IMG/VR virus record: IMGVR_UViG_3300009008_000074
Coordinates: 1-45,568 of that record
Source: a virus
DNA: 45,568 nucleotides
Direction: 5' to 3' (one strand)
In this document: in pieces, positions 9,160 to 18,249 of the stretch
Numbering within the stretch: the stretch's first letter is position 1
Layout of the letters: each line of letters starts with the position of its first letter
Made by a program: the position numbers and the translations under genes
Notes under the pieces: generated by a model
The model's database searches: none
Seen by the model: only the letters and a program-made list of their open reading frames with translations
What the model was told of the DNA's origin: nothing

Positions 9160-9361
9160 AGATAGAGAAATATTTCTTGAAAGTGCTTTTTTATTAATGC
9201 GCTATGGAGGATTCTCATATTCTGAGTGTTATAAACTGCCTGTGCAATATAGAACATGGTTTATCGACAGAATAGTAAAAGAAGTTAGTAAGGAAAAAAA
9301 TGCTAATAGAAGCGCAAGAAATACTAGAAATAATTCTAATATGACAAGAAGATTCACTTAG
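9131..9361 (+). CDS. +1 frame extension of the gp26-like protein (probable frameshift product)
   Basis: The frame +1 to the gp26-like gene is open from 9131 (after a TAG at 9128-9130) to TAG 9359-9361. It encodes a segment containing NPEDREIFLES, LLMRYGGFSYSECYKLP and YRTWFIDRIVKEVSKE, then a basic Asn/Arg tail. An 'LMRY..FSY.xAYxLP..xRxWFxxR' pattern is, from memory, found in small proteins encoded next to gp26 in T4-like phages. There is no good ribosome site: the only in-frame ATG (9197) cuts into the conserved part. Joined through a +1 shift it would make a protein of about 349 residues. It fills what would otherwise be an unexplained 234-base gap. Confidence 0.65.
   Translation, partial: GLPFFGLNPEDREIFLESAFLLMRYGGFSYSECYKLPVQYRTWFIDRIVKEVSKEKNANRSARNTRNNSNMTRRFT
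9142..9159 (+). other. Candidate +1 frameshift site
   Basis: The zero-frame codons here are CTT TGG CCT GAA TCC TGA. Two positions could support +1 slippage into the extension frame. One is CTT followed by T, where the CUU reader can re-pair on UUU, like the CUU-U slip of prfB. The other is TCC followed by the slow stop TGA, where re-pairing is on CCU; this resembles the CCC-UGA site reported for Listeria phage PSA. Either gives the same reading frame. The choice cannot be made from sequence. Confidence 0.5.
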
Positions 9362-9364
9362 CGC

Positions 9365-9371
9365 ATATTTA
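9365..9371 (+). promoter_or_regulatory. Candidate late promoter motif ATATTTA before the tape measure gene
   Basis: GCATATTTAGCC lies 29 bases before the tape measure ATG and a few bases after the end of the frameshift extension. It shares the ATATTTA core of the other virion-gene motifs. Confidence 0.4.
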
Positions 9372-9393
9372 GCCATAAGGATCTATAAAACTC

Positions 9394-11457
9394 ATGGCAG
9401 ACTCTAAAAAACCCGAGCAGACTACCAAGTCAGTTGAAGAATTGACTGCAGCCTTAGAGCGTTTGCAGTCTGTTTTAAGTAACTTTAATTCTGGAGCAAC
9501 AGGCCTAACAGATCTTAAAAAATCTCTAGAAAAGCACCAGGAACTAGTTGCGCAAGTTGCAGAATCACAAAACAAGTCAACACGTGCATTTTTAGAAAAC
9601 AGTAAAAAACATAAAGCAGTTCAAATTGAAGCTTCTCGAGCTATGAATCTTCATAATCAAACACTTCAAAGCAATAAAATATCTATAGACAAATATAACG
9701 ACGCACTTAAGGCAGTAGGCATTACTATTGGTGCAAAATTACTTGCAAAAAAACTTCACTTAGAAAAGCTGGGAAATGCATTTAATAGTCTGGGCAAACC
9801 TTTGCTCGACATTGAGCAAAGATCAATAAAGACGTTTGGAACTATTGAAACAGGCGCCGGCCGCCTAGCGTCTGAGGGCGGCAAGGCACTAAGATCATTT
9901 CTTTCTGAGCAAAATACAGGTCTAGCTGCTTCTAGCGCTTCTTTGCAAACTTTTTCATTCAGTATTGAAAAAGCAAGAGAACAAGCTGTTGAAGAGCTTG
10001 AAGGATTAACAAAGGCAGCAGGTGCTAATGCAGAAAGATTTGCAGCAGAACTCTCTGATCCAAAAGCTCTAATAGGAATAAGGGCAATGAGAGAAGCCCT
10101 TGGTCTTGCCACAGAAGATGTGGGCACTTATATAGACAGAGCAGCTGCCTTTGGAACATCTGTCTCAGCACAACTCGCATCAGCTGTAAGAGCAACTAAA
10201 AAATATGCTAAAGAAACAGGTGTTTCTTTTGGACAAGTTAAGAAAGGCCAGGATGTACTAAGAAAAAATACAAAATCATTTGCAACATTTTCAGAACAAC
10301 AACTGGCAAGAGTAGCAGCCGCCTCTGCAAAAACAGGGGTCTCATTAGCAACAATGGGAGGTGGCCTCATTGATAGCTTTGATAGTTTTGATCAAGCTGC
10401 TGAAAAAGCTGCAATGCTTGGGCAGTCATTTGGAATGAGCATCGATGCCTTCGATCTATTTGCTGCAGAGTCTCCCGAAGAAAGATTGCAATTAATTCAA
10501 AAGTCAGCTGAACAAGCGGGTATTGATATTGCTAATATGGGCCGCCGGGAACTCAATTACTTGTCTGAGCTTACAGGTATGGGTGTTGAAGATACAATGA
10601 AAGCATTAGGTCAAGGAGGCTTAGAAGTAGCTGCTGAAGTATCAAGTATGTCAGGAGCTGAAGATTTACAAGCTTCTCTTGTAGCGGCTCAAGGAGAAAA
10701 CTCTAGAACAGTCAAAGAATTGACAACTGCGATAAGGGCACACATTCCTACATTTGTTGATTCTGGTGAAGATATTTTGGCAGGAAGCATTGATAGACTT
10801 ATTAGAAATGCAACCGGTTTAAGGGGCGCCGCCGAAGAACAAGTAGGTGTTAGTGTCAGGGGCGCAATATCAGGAAAAGTACTTCCAGAATCTGGACAAT
10901 CTCCGGGTGGCATCATGGGCCAAATTGCAAAAATTACATCAGACCCCAAATGGGCTAAAGCACAACAAGAAATGATGACGGTATTTTTGCATGAGGGCGA
11001 AGCCGGCGCAACCAGACTATCAGAAGTTTTTGTAAAACATGCAGAAAAAATAACACAAACATCATCAACTTCGGCAGGAATAAAACAGCTAGCATCAGAA
11101 ATAACAGAGTACGGCAAAGAAAAAATCCAAAAAATCAAAGATGCGGGAGGAAAAATCCTGCAATCAAACTTAGCAAAAAATGCTAAAAGAATGTTGCCAG
11201 GATCTGATCAGGGCGGCACAACCGAAAGATCAGAAATGCTTTCTGCTACTGCAGAGACAGAAACAAATGCGGCAATGAGAAAAGGTTTGGCTCCGTCTTC
11301 GTCAAGCGGCCCAATAAATCTTGTTGTCAATGTTTCTCTTCCTGTTGACGGCGATGCAATTGCAACTGCTGCATACAAAGGAAGTATTCGTCCTGATGTA
11401 ACGGGTGAGCAGGCACTTCAAGCAGCCGCCGCCGGCGAAAACGTGGCAGATCAATAA
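9394..11457 (+). CDS. Probable tape measure protein
   Basis: This 687-residue protein is Ala-, Lys- and Glu-rich and largely helical. It starts with a coiled-coil-like segment (about 10-110, ELTAALERLQSVLSNF...LEKHQELVAQVAESQNKS). Ala/Gly-rich amphipathic repeats follow through the middle, and there is a short Ser/Gly linker before a beta-like C-terminus (NLVVNVSLPVDG). Tape measure proteins set tail length and are encoded just after the frameshifted chaperone, exactly as here. At about 1.5 angstrom per residue it would suit a tail of roughly 100 nm. No peptidoglycan hydrolase motif was seen. The ATG follows AAGGATC. The call rests on position and composition. Confidence 0.65.
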   Translation: MADSKKPEQTTKSVEELTAALERLQSVLSNFNSGATGLTDLKKSLEKHQELVAQVAESQNKSTRAFLENSKKHKAVQIEASRAMNLHNQTLQSNKISIDKYNDALKAVGITIGAKLLAKKLHLEKLGNAFNSLGKPLLDIEQRSIKTFGTIETGAGRLASEGGKALRSFLSEQNTGLAASSASLQTFSFSIEKAREQAVEELEGLTKAAGANAERFAAELSDPKALIGIRAMREALGLATEDVGTYIDRAAAFGTSVSAQLASAVRATKKYAKETGVSFGQVKKGQDVLRKNTKSFATFSEQQLARVAAASAKTGVSLATMGGGLIDSFDSFDQAAEKAAMLGQSFGMSIDAFDLFAAESPEERLQLIQKSAEQAGIDIANMGRRELNYLSELTGMGVEDTMKALGQGGLEVAAEVSSMSGAEDLQASLVAAQGENSRTVKELTTAIRAHIPTFVDSGEDILAGSIDRLIRNATGLRGAAEEQVGVSVRGAISGKVLPESGQSPGGIMGQIAKITSDPKWAKAQQEMMTVFLHEGEAGATRLSEVFVKHAEKITQTSSTSAGIKQLASEITEYGKEKIQKIKDAGGKILQSNLAKNAKRMLPGSDQGGTTERSEMLSATAETETNAAMRKGLAPSSSSGPINLVVNVSLPVDGDAIATAAYKGSIRPDVTGEQALQAAAAGENVADQ

Positions 11458-11458
11458 A

Positions 11459-11635
11459 ATGAGTAAAAAAATACATAGTAATAATATAAGCACTCCTGCT
11501 ATTAATAAAGTACTTGAGATTCTTCCTGAGGAAAGTCAAAATCGAGTTAGAGAAGAATTAAAAATTTATACAGATACTTTGGCAAAAGCATTAAAGGCAA
11601 TCAAGATTCTTAGCGGAGACAAGAATGGCAAATGA
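11459..11635 (+). CDS. Small basic/helical protein, unknown
   Basis: A 58-residue protein starting at ATG 11459, one base after the tape measure stop, and overlapping the next gene by 11 bases. This start is preferred because an earlier in-frame ATG (11405) lies inside the tape measure gene. The sequence has a helical region (AINKVLEILPEESQNRVREELKIY) and a Lys-rich end. No family is recognised. Its place between tape measure and baseplate genes suggests a tail assembly role. Confidence 0.6.
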   Translation: MSKKIHSNNISTPAINKVLEILPEESQNRVREELKIYTDTLAKALKAIKILSGDKNGK

Positions 11636-14600
11636 AACAAAAAAAATTCTTGTCCCAAAAGATAAAAATGGTAATGGAAAACTTGGCAATGATTTTACAG
11701 CAGCAAATGCTAATTATGAAAATCTTCCCGATGTTCAAAGAGCAGGAATGGATGATTTGCCGTATAATGCTCAACCTATCGTAGATAACGTCGAAGCTGC
11801 AAGTATTAGTTCTATTCAAGATAAGGTAAAAGCGGATACACAGATTAATTCTCGTCAACCTGGCGATATAAATAGCTTGGAATCTTCAACACAATTTTTA
11901 CCAGGATCCCGCCGACCAGGAACAATTGATCGACCAAGTCAAACTGCAACTTTGGGTCAATTCTTAAAGCAAGGTCGCCCAGGAAGAAGAATACAAAATA
12001 GTGACCAGATTGGCATTGATCATAATGGGAACGAAGTAAGTAGAAAGCTTGGTGGTGATATCCTAAGAGATATTAATACACAAACGCAGGGACGATTTTC
12101 AACTAGCCCGCACGGAAGACCAGTTGCTGGTACACCGGGACCAGCATATGGAACCCCAGAAGTTCAAAGCGGCGCGGGCCCGGTTGTAAAAAGTTCAGTA
12201 TCTGCTGTCTTGGGTATGAATCGATTCGCAGCTATTGGTGAAAAATCTTTTGCCACTGCAGAAACAAATCCTGACAAACAAGTAGTAGGATCCTTCCAAC
12301 CAGAAGTGGGGTCATATAATCCTAATACAGGAGATGATCCGACACAATTTGGTCAATCATTCAATATTGAAAAGCTGAAGTCTATTGGAATCGACATGCT
12401 CCGCGCCGCCGCTGGAATTCATGAAGAAAATGCTGTTAACAAAGATGTTCAAATGGGAAGATCTAGTTTGAGCGCAGATTCATTGCGCCCAAGAAATTTA
12501 TCATCTGGAGAGATCAATAAAGAGTCATTTGATGTATCAAAAGCTTCCACAGGAGAATTCAATCAACCGGAAGATGGAAAACCAAATTTATCATATGGAC
12601 AACTCAACACGCCGGGTTCACCATTTGCTAGTTTGACTCCGAATGAAATGAAAGCACTTTCAAGTGCAATCATTGCTATAACTGTAGAAGCAATACATTC
12701 TAATTCTCTAGTTAATACATTAGTTGCTGGGGCATCTAACAGTTCGTCTCATGGAAGCGCTCCATATACTAAAGGCAGTTTTGTAGAAAAGCCCAAAAAT
12801 GGCGGAGCTTTTGGAAGATCAGCAGTAATTTCACAATCAGATCTTGGATTTATTAATACAGAAATTGAATTTTCATTGGCTGTTGATGCTGGATTAGCAA
12901 TTCTTTTAGGCGATAATAGCACAGGAATAGTTGAAAAATTCTCTGGAAATTTAAATTTACAAAATAGCATTAATCAAGCAAAACAAAACATTGACGCTGC
13001 CCCCGGGTTTTATGTTAATTTTTGTAGAGCTATTTTAAAAGACTCACAAAATCTTAGTGAAAAATTTGCAGAAGTAGGAAATATGGGCACAGGTTCTACT
13101 GAGGGAGTTGCTGCCGCAATTGGAATTATAGATGTATTTAGATCATCTAAACTAGTTGCTTGCATTAATACACTAGCCACTATTGGAGACTCTGCAGCCA
13201 GAGCTTCATCTAGCCCATATTCAATTGATCAAATTTCTCCTTCGGGCGATATTGGAATTCTTAATGATGGTGCAATTGGAGTGTCATATAATCCAGCATC
13301 ACACGCAATGAAAAGTCGAGATGGTAATAAAGTTGCAGGAGGTGTTGATTCACTTCGTCTTGCATGGAGAAGTTCCTCGACTCCAAGCATGTATCTCCTC
13401 CCAGCAGAAATTGAATATGGTAGTGTAATAAATGGTGCTAAAGGAACTACACCCGGAACTGAATCACCTATGGCTGCGCATGCAAACATGGAAGGGATCA
13501 CAAAATCAGATTCAAGCGGTAGACTTCCGCAGGAGTTTGTTGAAAAGCATGAAGAAATTTTAGATGCTGAATATGTTCCATTCTATTTTCATGATCTTCG
13601 AACAAATGAAATAATTTCATTTCATGCATTCTTAGAAAGTCTAAGTGATGGATTCGCTGCCCAATATACACCTTCGCAAGGAATCGGAAGAGCAGAGCCA
13701 ATAAAGCTATACAAGGGGACAACAAGATCTATTGGATTTAATTTTATTGTTGCTGCAACTAGTAGAGACGACTTCAATGAAATGTGGTTCAAGATCAATA
13801 AGCTTGTTACAATGCTCTACCCGCAGTATACACAAGGCCGCGAAGCAGGAAACCCCACAGAAATATTTGGCCAGCCTATTTTTGGCCAAAACTTTATAAT
13901 GCCCTTTTCTCAAGTAATGTCTGCTTCTCCAATGATTCGTCTTAGAATTGGTGATGTTGTTAAGTCAAACTTTTCAAAATTCAATCTATCTAGATTGTTT
14001 GGCTTGGGAACACCTCAATTAGATCCAATGTCCGCCGGCCTAGGCGTCCCAGCGGCATCATTGGTAGTGTATAGATTGTTATTTCAGGGTCTGGGAATTG
14101 TAAACAATCTTCCCATCCCTGGCATAGCAAAAACAGCAATTTTAAATTCAGCAACAGTTCAATCAAATATTCTTGAGGCTTCACGCTTAATAAAAGAAAA
14201 TGCCAGAAAACTTCCGGTTAGCAATTCTAATGATGCATATGGCTACAAAGTCGGAGACATAGTTAGATTAGGATTTCCAGACATTAGAAAGCTTAAACTA
14301 GCATCTGGGAATGGATCCCCAGAGCTCTTTTTAAATTATAGAAATGCATTTGCAAAAATAGTTTCATTGCCAATTTTTGACGAACAAGGATCTGCAAAGT
14401 CTGTTAGATATCGTGTTCAACTATCAACTACATTTGAAAATGCAAGAACTGGAATCACAGATATATCTGGTCCGACAAATACATATTTTATAAGTCATCA
14501 TGATGTTTCTCTCGTACCCGGTGGACTAATGAAAGAAAGGCTGGTTATTGACGGTTTAAGAAAGGCAACTGGAAAAGCTAACGTTCTTTATAGCACATCT

Positions 14601-14978
14601 GTTCTTACGTTCTTATCAAGCTTTCAAAATGCAGTTGTTCGATCATTTGAGCACTCTGGCGGAAAAGGCCTCCCGGGATTTGTTAAAAACTTAAGCTTTC
14701 AATGGATAGGGCAAGATTCAACATGGGAAGTTGATCGTGGATCTAGAGCGCCAAAGTTTTGCAAAATTCAAGTTAGTTTTGATCCTGTTCACGACATTGC
14801 GCCAGGACTTGATCATACCGGCTATAATAGAGCACCAGTTTATCCTGTCGGCGATGTTGTTAACAATATTGCAGGTAAGTCAAATGATTGGGCTGATGAA
14901 GCTGTTAGTAGTTCCGGAGAATATCTCGATAATGCAGTTTCATGGGTATCTAATAAGACTGAGGATATATTTGAATAA
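11625..14978 (+). CDS. Large baseplate-associated structural protein
   Basis: This 1117-residue protein has a disordered N-terminal third (about 1-300), rich in Asn, Gly, Ser, Pro and Gln. It is followed by a folded part with an EIISFHAFLESLSDGFAAQY segment near residue 660, a GTTRSIGFNFIVAATSRDDFNEMW motif, and GFVKNLSFQWIG...APKFCKIQVSFDPVHDIAPG near the C-terminus. The 'SxGFxxxVAAxxRxDFxxMW' and 'xKxxxxSFxPIHDIxPG' patterns resemble baseplate proteins of large marine myoviruses, but the exact equivalent is not known to me. It overlaps its neighbours by 11 bases upstream and 1 base downstream, so it is in a tight operon with the other baseplate genes. Confidence 0.6.
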   Translation: MANETKKILVPKDKNGNGKLGNDFTAANANYENLPDVQRAGMDDLPYNAQPIVDNVEAASISSIQDKVKADTQINSRQPGDINSLESSTQFLPGSRRPGTIDRPSQTATLGQFLKQGRPGRRIQNSDQIGIDHNGNEVSRKLGGDILRDINTQTQGRFSTSPHGRPVAGTPGPAYGTPEVQSGAGPVVKSSVSAVLGMNRFAAIGEKSFATAETNPDKQVVGSFQPEVGSYNPNTGDDPTQFGQSFNIEKLKSIGIDMLRAAAGIHEENAVNKDVQMGRSSLSADSLRPRNLSSGEINKESFDVSKASTGEFNQPEDGKPNLSYGQLNTPGSPFASLTPNEMKALSSAIIAITVEAIHSNSLVNTLVAGASNSSSHGSAPYTKGSFVEKPKNGGAFGRSAVISQSDLGFINTEIEFSLAVDAGLAILLGDNSTGIVEKFSGNLNLQNSINQAKQNIDAAPGFYVNFCRAILKDSQNLSEKFAEVGNMGTGSTEGVAAAIGIIDVFRSSKLVACINTLATIGDSAARASSSPYSIDQISPSGDIGILNDGAIGVSYNPASHAMKSRDGNKVAGGVDSLRLAWRSSSTPSMYLLPAEIEYGSVINGAKGTTPGTESPMAAHANMEGITKSDSSGRLPQEFVEKHEEILDAEYVPFYFHDLRTNEIISFHAFLESLSDGFAAQYTPSQGIGRAEPIKLYKGTTRSIGFNFIVAATSRDDFNEMWFKINKLVTMLYPQYTQGREAGNPTEIFGQPIFGQNFIMPFSQVMSASPMIRLRIGDVVKSNFSKFNLSRLFGLGTPQLDPMSAGLGVPAASLVVYRLLFQGLGIVNNLPIPGIAKTAILNSATVQSNILEASRLIKENARKLPVSNSNDAYGYKVGDIVRLGFPDIRKLKLASGNGSPELFLNYRNAFAKIVSLPIFDEQGSAKSVRYRVQLSTTFENARTGITDISGPTNTYFISHHDVSLVPGGLMKERLVIDGLRKATGKANVLYSTSVLTFLSSFQNAVVRSFEHSGGKGLPGFVKNLSFQWIGQDSTWEVDRGSRAPKFCKIQVSFDPVHDIAPGLDHTGYNRAPVYPVGDVVNNIAGKSNDWADEAVSSSGEYLDNAVSWVSNKTEDIFE

Positions 14979-15274
14979 TGACAATATCAAGATACGATAG
15001 AGATTCACTAGCTAATAATGGACGATCTTTTGGGTCGTCGCAGTCTATAGTTTTAATAAGAAAAGCCATAAGAATGAATAAGATTAGCTTAAAAGAAACA
15101 ATATCAGCAGAAAATGAAAGATTAGATATAATTGCTGGGCAACAATATCAAGATGCATCTTTGTGGTGGGTTATAGCAGCAGCTAGCAATATTGGCTGGG
15201 GATTACAAATACCTGCAGGAACTCGACTTCGAATACCCACAGATATCTCCCAAATAATGGAGATAATATCTTGA
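14978..15274 (+). CDS. gp53-like / LysM-like baseplate wedge protein
   Basis: A 98-residue protein whose second half reads like a LysM-type or tail-protein-X fold: ERLDIIAGQQYQDASLWWVIAAASNI, then IPAGTRLRIP. The T4 wedge protein gp53 and many small tail proteins carry this kind of domain and help lock the baseplate. Its ATG overlaps the preceding stop (TAATG) and its end overlaps the next gene by 4 bases, which suggests translational coupling. Confidence 0.6.
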   Translation: MTISRYDRDSLANNGRSFGSSQSIVLIRKAIRMNKISLKETISAENERLDIIAGQQYQDASLWWVIAAASNIGWGLQIPAGTRLRIPTDISQIMEIIS

Positions 15275-18207
15275 GTAGCAGTTTTATCAATAATAATAGA
15301 GCTTTAAGAAAATCAGGAGATAGAATTAGAAAAAGCACGGGCTACGGCGGGATTGGAAGAATACTGTCAGTAACACCACAAGGCTCAGTTTCAAAATTTG
15401 ACTCTAAAAAAAATAAACATGTAAAAATAATTGCAGATTCAATTTTAGATAATGTCGATGGTGCTATTCTAGGTGAAGATTTTAAAAAAGCAATTTTTGT
15501 AGGAGATTTAGCGGCGCTAACTAATTTGTCGATCCCCGGCGTAGGAACAACATTTAATGCTGCCTTTAATTTATATACAGAGACAAGTCTGGGCTCCGTC
15601 CCGGGAAATATTGGCTCGACCCCGGGTATAGGTTTTACTACTAAAGAGTTTGCCCCAGTCCTAAAAACGTCATCTTTGAAAAAGGGCGGAATTGTTCAAC
15701 AAGGTCTTTCTGCAGTCCGCGGAGGAATAGCAGCTGTAAATAACAGCATGTTTGGAACAGATTTAACAGTACTTACATGTAAACATTTTGATTTTACACC
15801 CTCGACATCTTATGTTTCTGAGATTGAAGTTTTTGCAAATTCAATTCCAACATATGAGTTTTCTAGATGTGTTCCGCATTTAGACTTTACGTTTTTTACT
15901 GCTACAAAACCTTTAAACAATAGAGGAAAACCTTTATCTATAAGTCTTTCAAAGGCCGCAGTAGGATCAGAAGGCGCCGGAAGATTTGAAATAGGCACAA
16001 GAATGATGGCACAAGGTGCAGAGAGTATTTTAAAAAAGCAAAATTCTCAATTTGGTATTGAGATGTTTACTATGCCACAAACATTCGTCCCTATAAATAG
16101 TAAAAATAGATCAACTCCAATTTTAGATCCCTTCAAGCCGTTTATGTCAATAAAGTCTTTTGATATCTCTGTTGTTCCCGCAGCTGGTCTAATGGAAAAG
16201 AAAAAAGCATCTTTGAAAATAGTTTTGCATGATAGATCTAGGCTTCATGAAATAGCAGAAATAATTCGCCCAGAAAACTTTGGCACAAATGAAATTTTAG
16301 TAGAGTATGGATGGAGTCATCCAGATAAGTCAGGAAGAAATGAATATGCAAACTTTTTAAATTCAATGAAAAATAAAGAAAAATATGCTGTTTATAATTC
16401 GTCTTTTTCTCTCAATGCTGAGGGCGGGGTTGATATTGATTTAACATTATTTGCCAAGGGTAATCTCACTGTAGAAAATACAACAATAATCGATAATCCT
16501 GCAATGAAAGATATTGGGAAAGTCATTGGAGAAATTGAGTCAAAAATAAATAAGATTTTAAGTGAAAATCCAAGAACAGATAAAAAAAGAAAGAATATAT
16601 CTGCAACACAGATTATTGATGGATACGTTGATGGAAATGTTAATGTAGAGGGTTCACAAATTTTTCTTAATATGGAAAATGGAAAAAATGAAATTTTATC
16701 AAATCTAACCGAGCCAAGCCATCTAAGTCTAATGAAAGAATTGCAAAAAATTAAATCACAAAAGAGCGAGCTAAAATCAACAAAAGTCGAAATATTAGAT
16801 GCAATAAAAGAACAACTATTCAACGATACCGCAGATCCTTTTTACCCGTCAGAAACTGCTACTAATGATATTGCAGGTCCCTTAAAGCCACTGCCAGGAG
16901 TACCAAAAAACGAGTATATCTCGGTTGGTAAGCTTTTTTCAATGTTTGTCGGCCGCCCGCTATGCTCATCTAATAAGTACGCAGAAGTTCAATTATTCTT
17001 TTACGGATTTAGCGATGATTCAGGCTTTCATGATTCTTCAATTGTCAAGAATCCTTTGTCAAAATATTCAATAGATCAATTTCTTATTAGAAAAGATGAT
17101 TTTATTGATATGCTCGACAAAATGATCGAATCCAAAGGCACAGCGAATATACCAATTCAAACATTTATTACAAGAGTTATTAATAATTTTATAAAGCATC
17201 CATTTTCTACCCTTTCAAATGTTGTAACTCCAGGAATGATCTATAGAAAAATTATGAAACTTTCGGAGACTAGTGGTGTCTCGCCCGCAGCTATTGCTGG
17301 GGCACAAATTTCAACAGCATCACCCGCTGAATCGTATAAGGATCTTGCAAAAAAATATAGATCTCCCAATATTCAAATAAGATTTGATGCATTGCCAGTT
17401 GCGTCAGCACTTGGCTTAGATTCTTCTGCTAGAAAATCTGTTTTGAGAGTGCATATATTCGATAGTCACAATGGAAGAATGACGCCTTACGTTAATGCCA
17501 TAAAAGCGGGCTCAAATACTATGGAGACGCTTAAATTATCCTCAGCAAAATTATCAGATGCTCTAAAATTAGACCCGTCAGAAGCAGATAGAAAAAAAGC
17601 AGCTAATGATGCGTTAGCTGAAATAATTGAATCTGATCTTTTTGGTATTAAGATTTTACCAGGTATAACTCCCGAGTTTAAGCTTGACATACCTTTTAAA
17701 AAATTAAAAAAAATAATTAGTCAAGGCTACCCTACACTTACATACGGATCTGACGGTTCTATATTAACATCTGCAAAATTTTCCACAATTCAAAACAAGA
17801 AGTTTGCAGATGTTCAGTTGACTAGATACGGAAAAAATCCTAACAAGACTGCAGCAGGAACTGATCCCCGAGGATTACCAATGAAAATTTTGCCAACAGA
17901 GGCACAGGTCACAATGATGGGCTGCCCGCTAATAAAATATGCGCAGCATTTCTTCATAGACTTCGGGACGAATACGTCAGCAGATGATTTATATTATGTA
18001 AAAACTATTAGTCATAGTTTTAAACCTGGTAGTTTTACAACCTCTCTATCTATGATGGCAAGAGATGCAGATGGTGCATATGAAAGCTTATTTGGCCTAC
18101 TTGATAAAGCGACTAAAGTTTTATCTAGAGAGAAAGAAGCCTCTATTGCTGATAAGATCGCAACAGCTGGCGAAACCGCACTCGATCTTCTTAATACTGG
18201 AAACTAA
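15271..18207 (+). CDS. Baseplate hub-like protein
   Basis: This 978-residue protein starts at TTG 15271, overlapping the previous gene by 4 bases. The middle holds SIKSFDISVVPAAGLMEKKKASLKIVLHDRSRLHEIAEII and NEILVEYGWSHPDKSG. The C-terminus has a FIDFGTNTSADDLYYVKTISHSFKPGSFTTSLSM segment, reminiscent of hub proteins of the gp27/gpD type that attach the spike to the tube. A charged helical insertion lies near residues 400-530. It is much longer than T4 gp27 (391), so additional domains are present. It closes the structural block; a probable promoter for the replication genes follows. Confidence 0.6.
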   Translation: MSSSFINNNRALRKSGDRIRKSTGYGGIGRILSVTPQGSVSKFDSKKNKHVKIIADSILDNVDGAILGEDFKKAIFVGDLAALTNLSIPGVGTTFNAAFNLYTETSLGSVPGNIGSTPGIGFTTKEFAPVLKTSSLKKGGIVQQGLSAVRGGIAAVNNSMFGTDLTVLTCKHFDFTPSTSYVSEIEVFANSIPTYEFSRCVPHLDFTFFTATKPLNNRGKPLSISLSKAAVGSEGAGRFEIGTRMMAQGAESILKKQNSQFGIEMFTMPQTFVPINSKNRSTPILDPFKPFMSIKSFDISVVPAAGLMEKKKASLKIVLHDRSRLHEIAEIIRPENFGTNEILVEYGWSHPDKSGRNEYANFLNSMKNKEKYAVYNSSFSLNAEGGVDIDLTLFAKGNLTVENTTIIDNPAMKDIGKVIGEIESKINKILSENPRTDKKRKNISATQIIDGYVDGNVNVEGSQIFLNMENGKNEILSNLTEPSHLSLMKELQKIKSQKSELKSTKVEILDAIKEQLFNDTADPFYPSETATNDIAGPLKPLPGVPKNEYISVGKLFSMFVGRPLCSSNKYAEVQLFFYGFSDDSGFHDSSIVKNPLSKYSIDQFLIRKDDFIDMLDKMIESKGTANIPIQTFITRVINNFIKHPFSTLSNVVTPGMIYRKIMKLSETSGVSPAAIAGAQISTASPAESYKDLAKKYRSPNIQIRFDALPVASALGLDSSARKSVLRVHIFDSHNGRMTPYVNAIKAGSNTMETLKLSSAKLSDALKLDPSEADRKKAANDALAEIIESDLFGIKILPGITPEFKLDIPFKKLKKIISQGYPTLTYGSDGSILTSAKFSTIQNKKFADVQLTRYGKNPNKTAAGTDPRGLPMKILPTEAQVTMMGCPLIKYAQHFFIDFGTNTSADDLYYVKTISHSFKPGSFTTSLSMMARDADGAYESLFGLLDKATKVLSREKEASIADKIATAGETALDLLNTGN

Positions 18208-18214
18208 TTTATTA

Positions 18215-18243
18215 GTGTAGATTTTTGATAATGTATCTATAAT
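18215..18243 (+). promoter_or_regulatory. Candidate promoter for the replication block, leaderless type
   Basis: GTGTAG (18215-18220) lies 17 bases before TATAAT (18238-18243). The polymerase ATG is at 18250, exactly 6 bases after the -10 hexamer, and no Shine-Dalgarno is visible. A normal start point 6-8 bases after the hexamer would begin the mRNA at or within the start codon. Similar GTGTAA boxes precede TATAAT at 29645 and 45390. Confidence 0.45.
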
Positions 18244-18249
18244 AGATAT

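Noticed and set aside
10689-11138. A 149-codon reverse-strand reading frame inside the tape measure gene
   Set aside because: It is a complement shadow of the Ala/Glu-rich tape measure sequence; no start signal or family resemblance.
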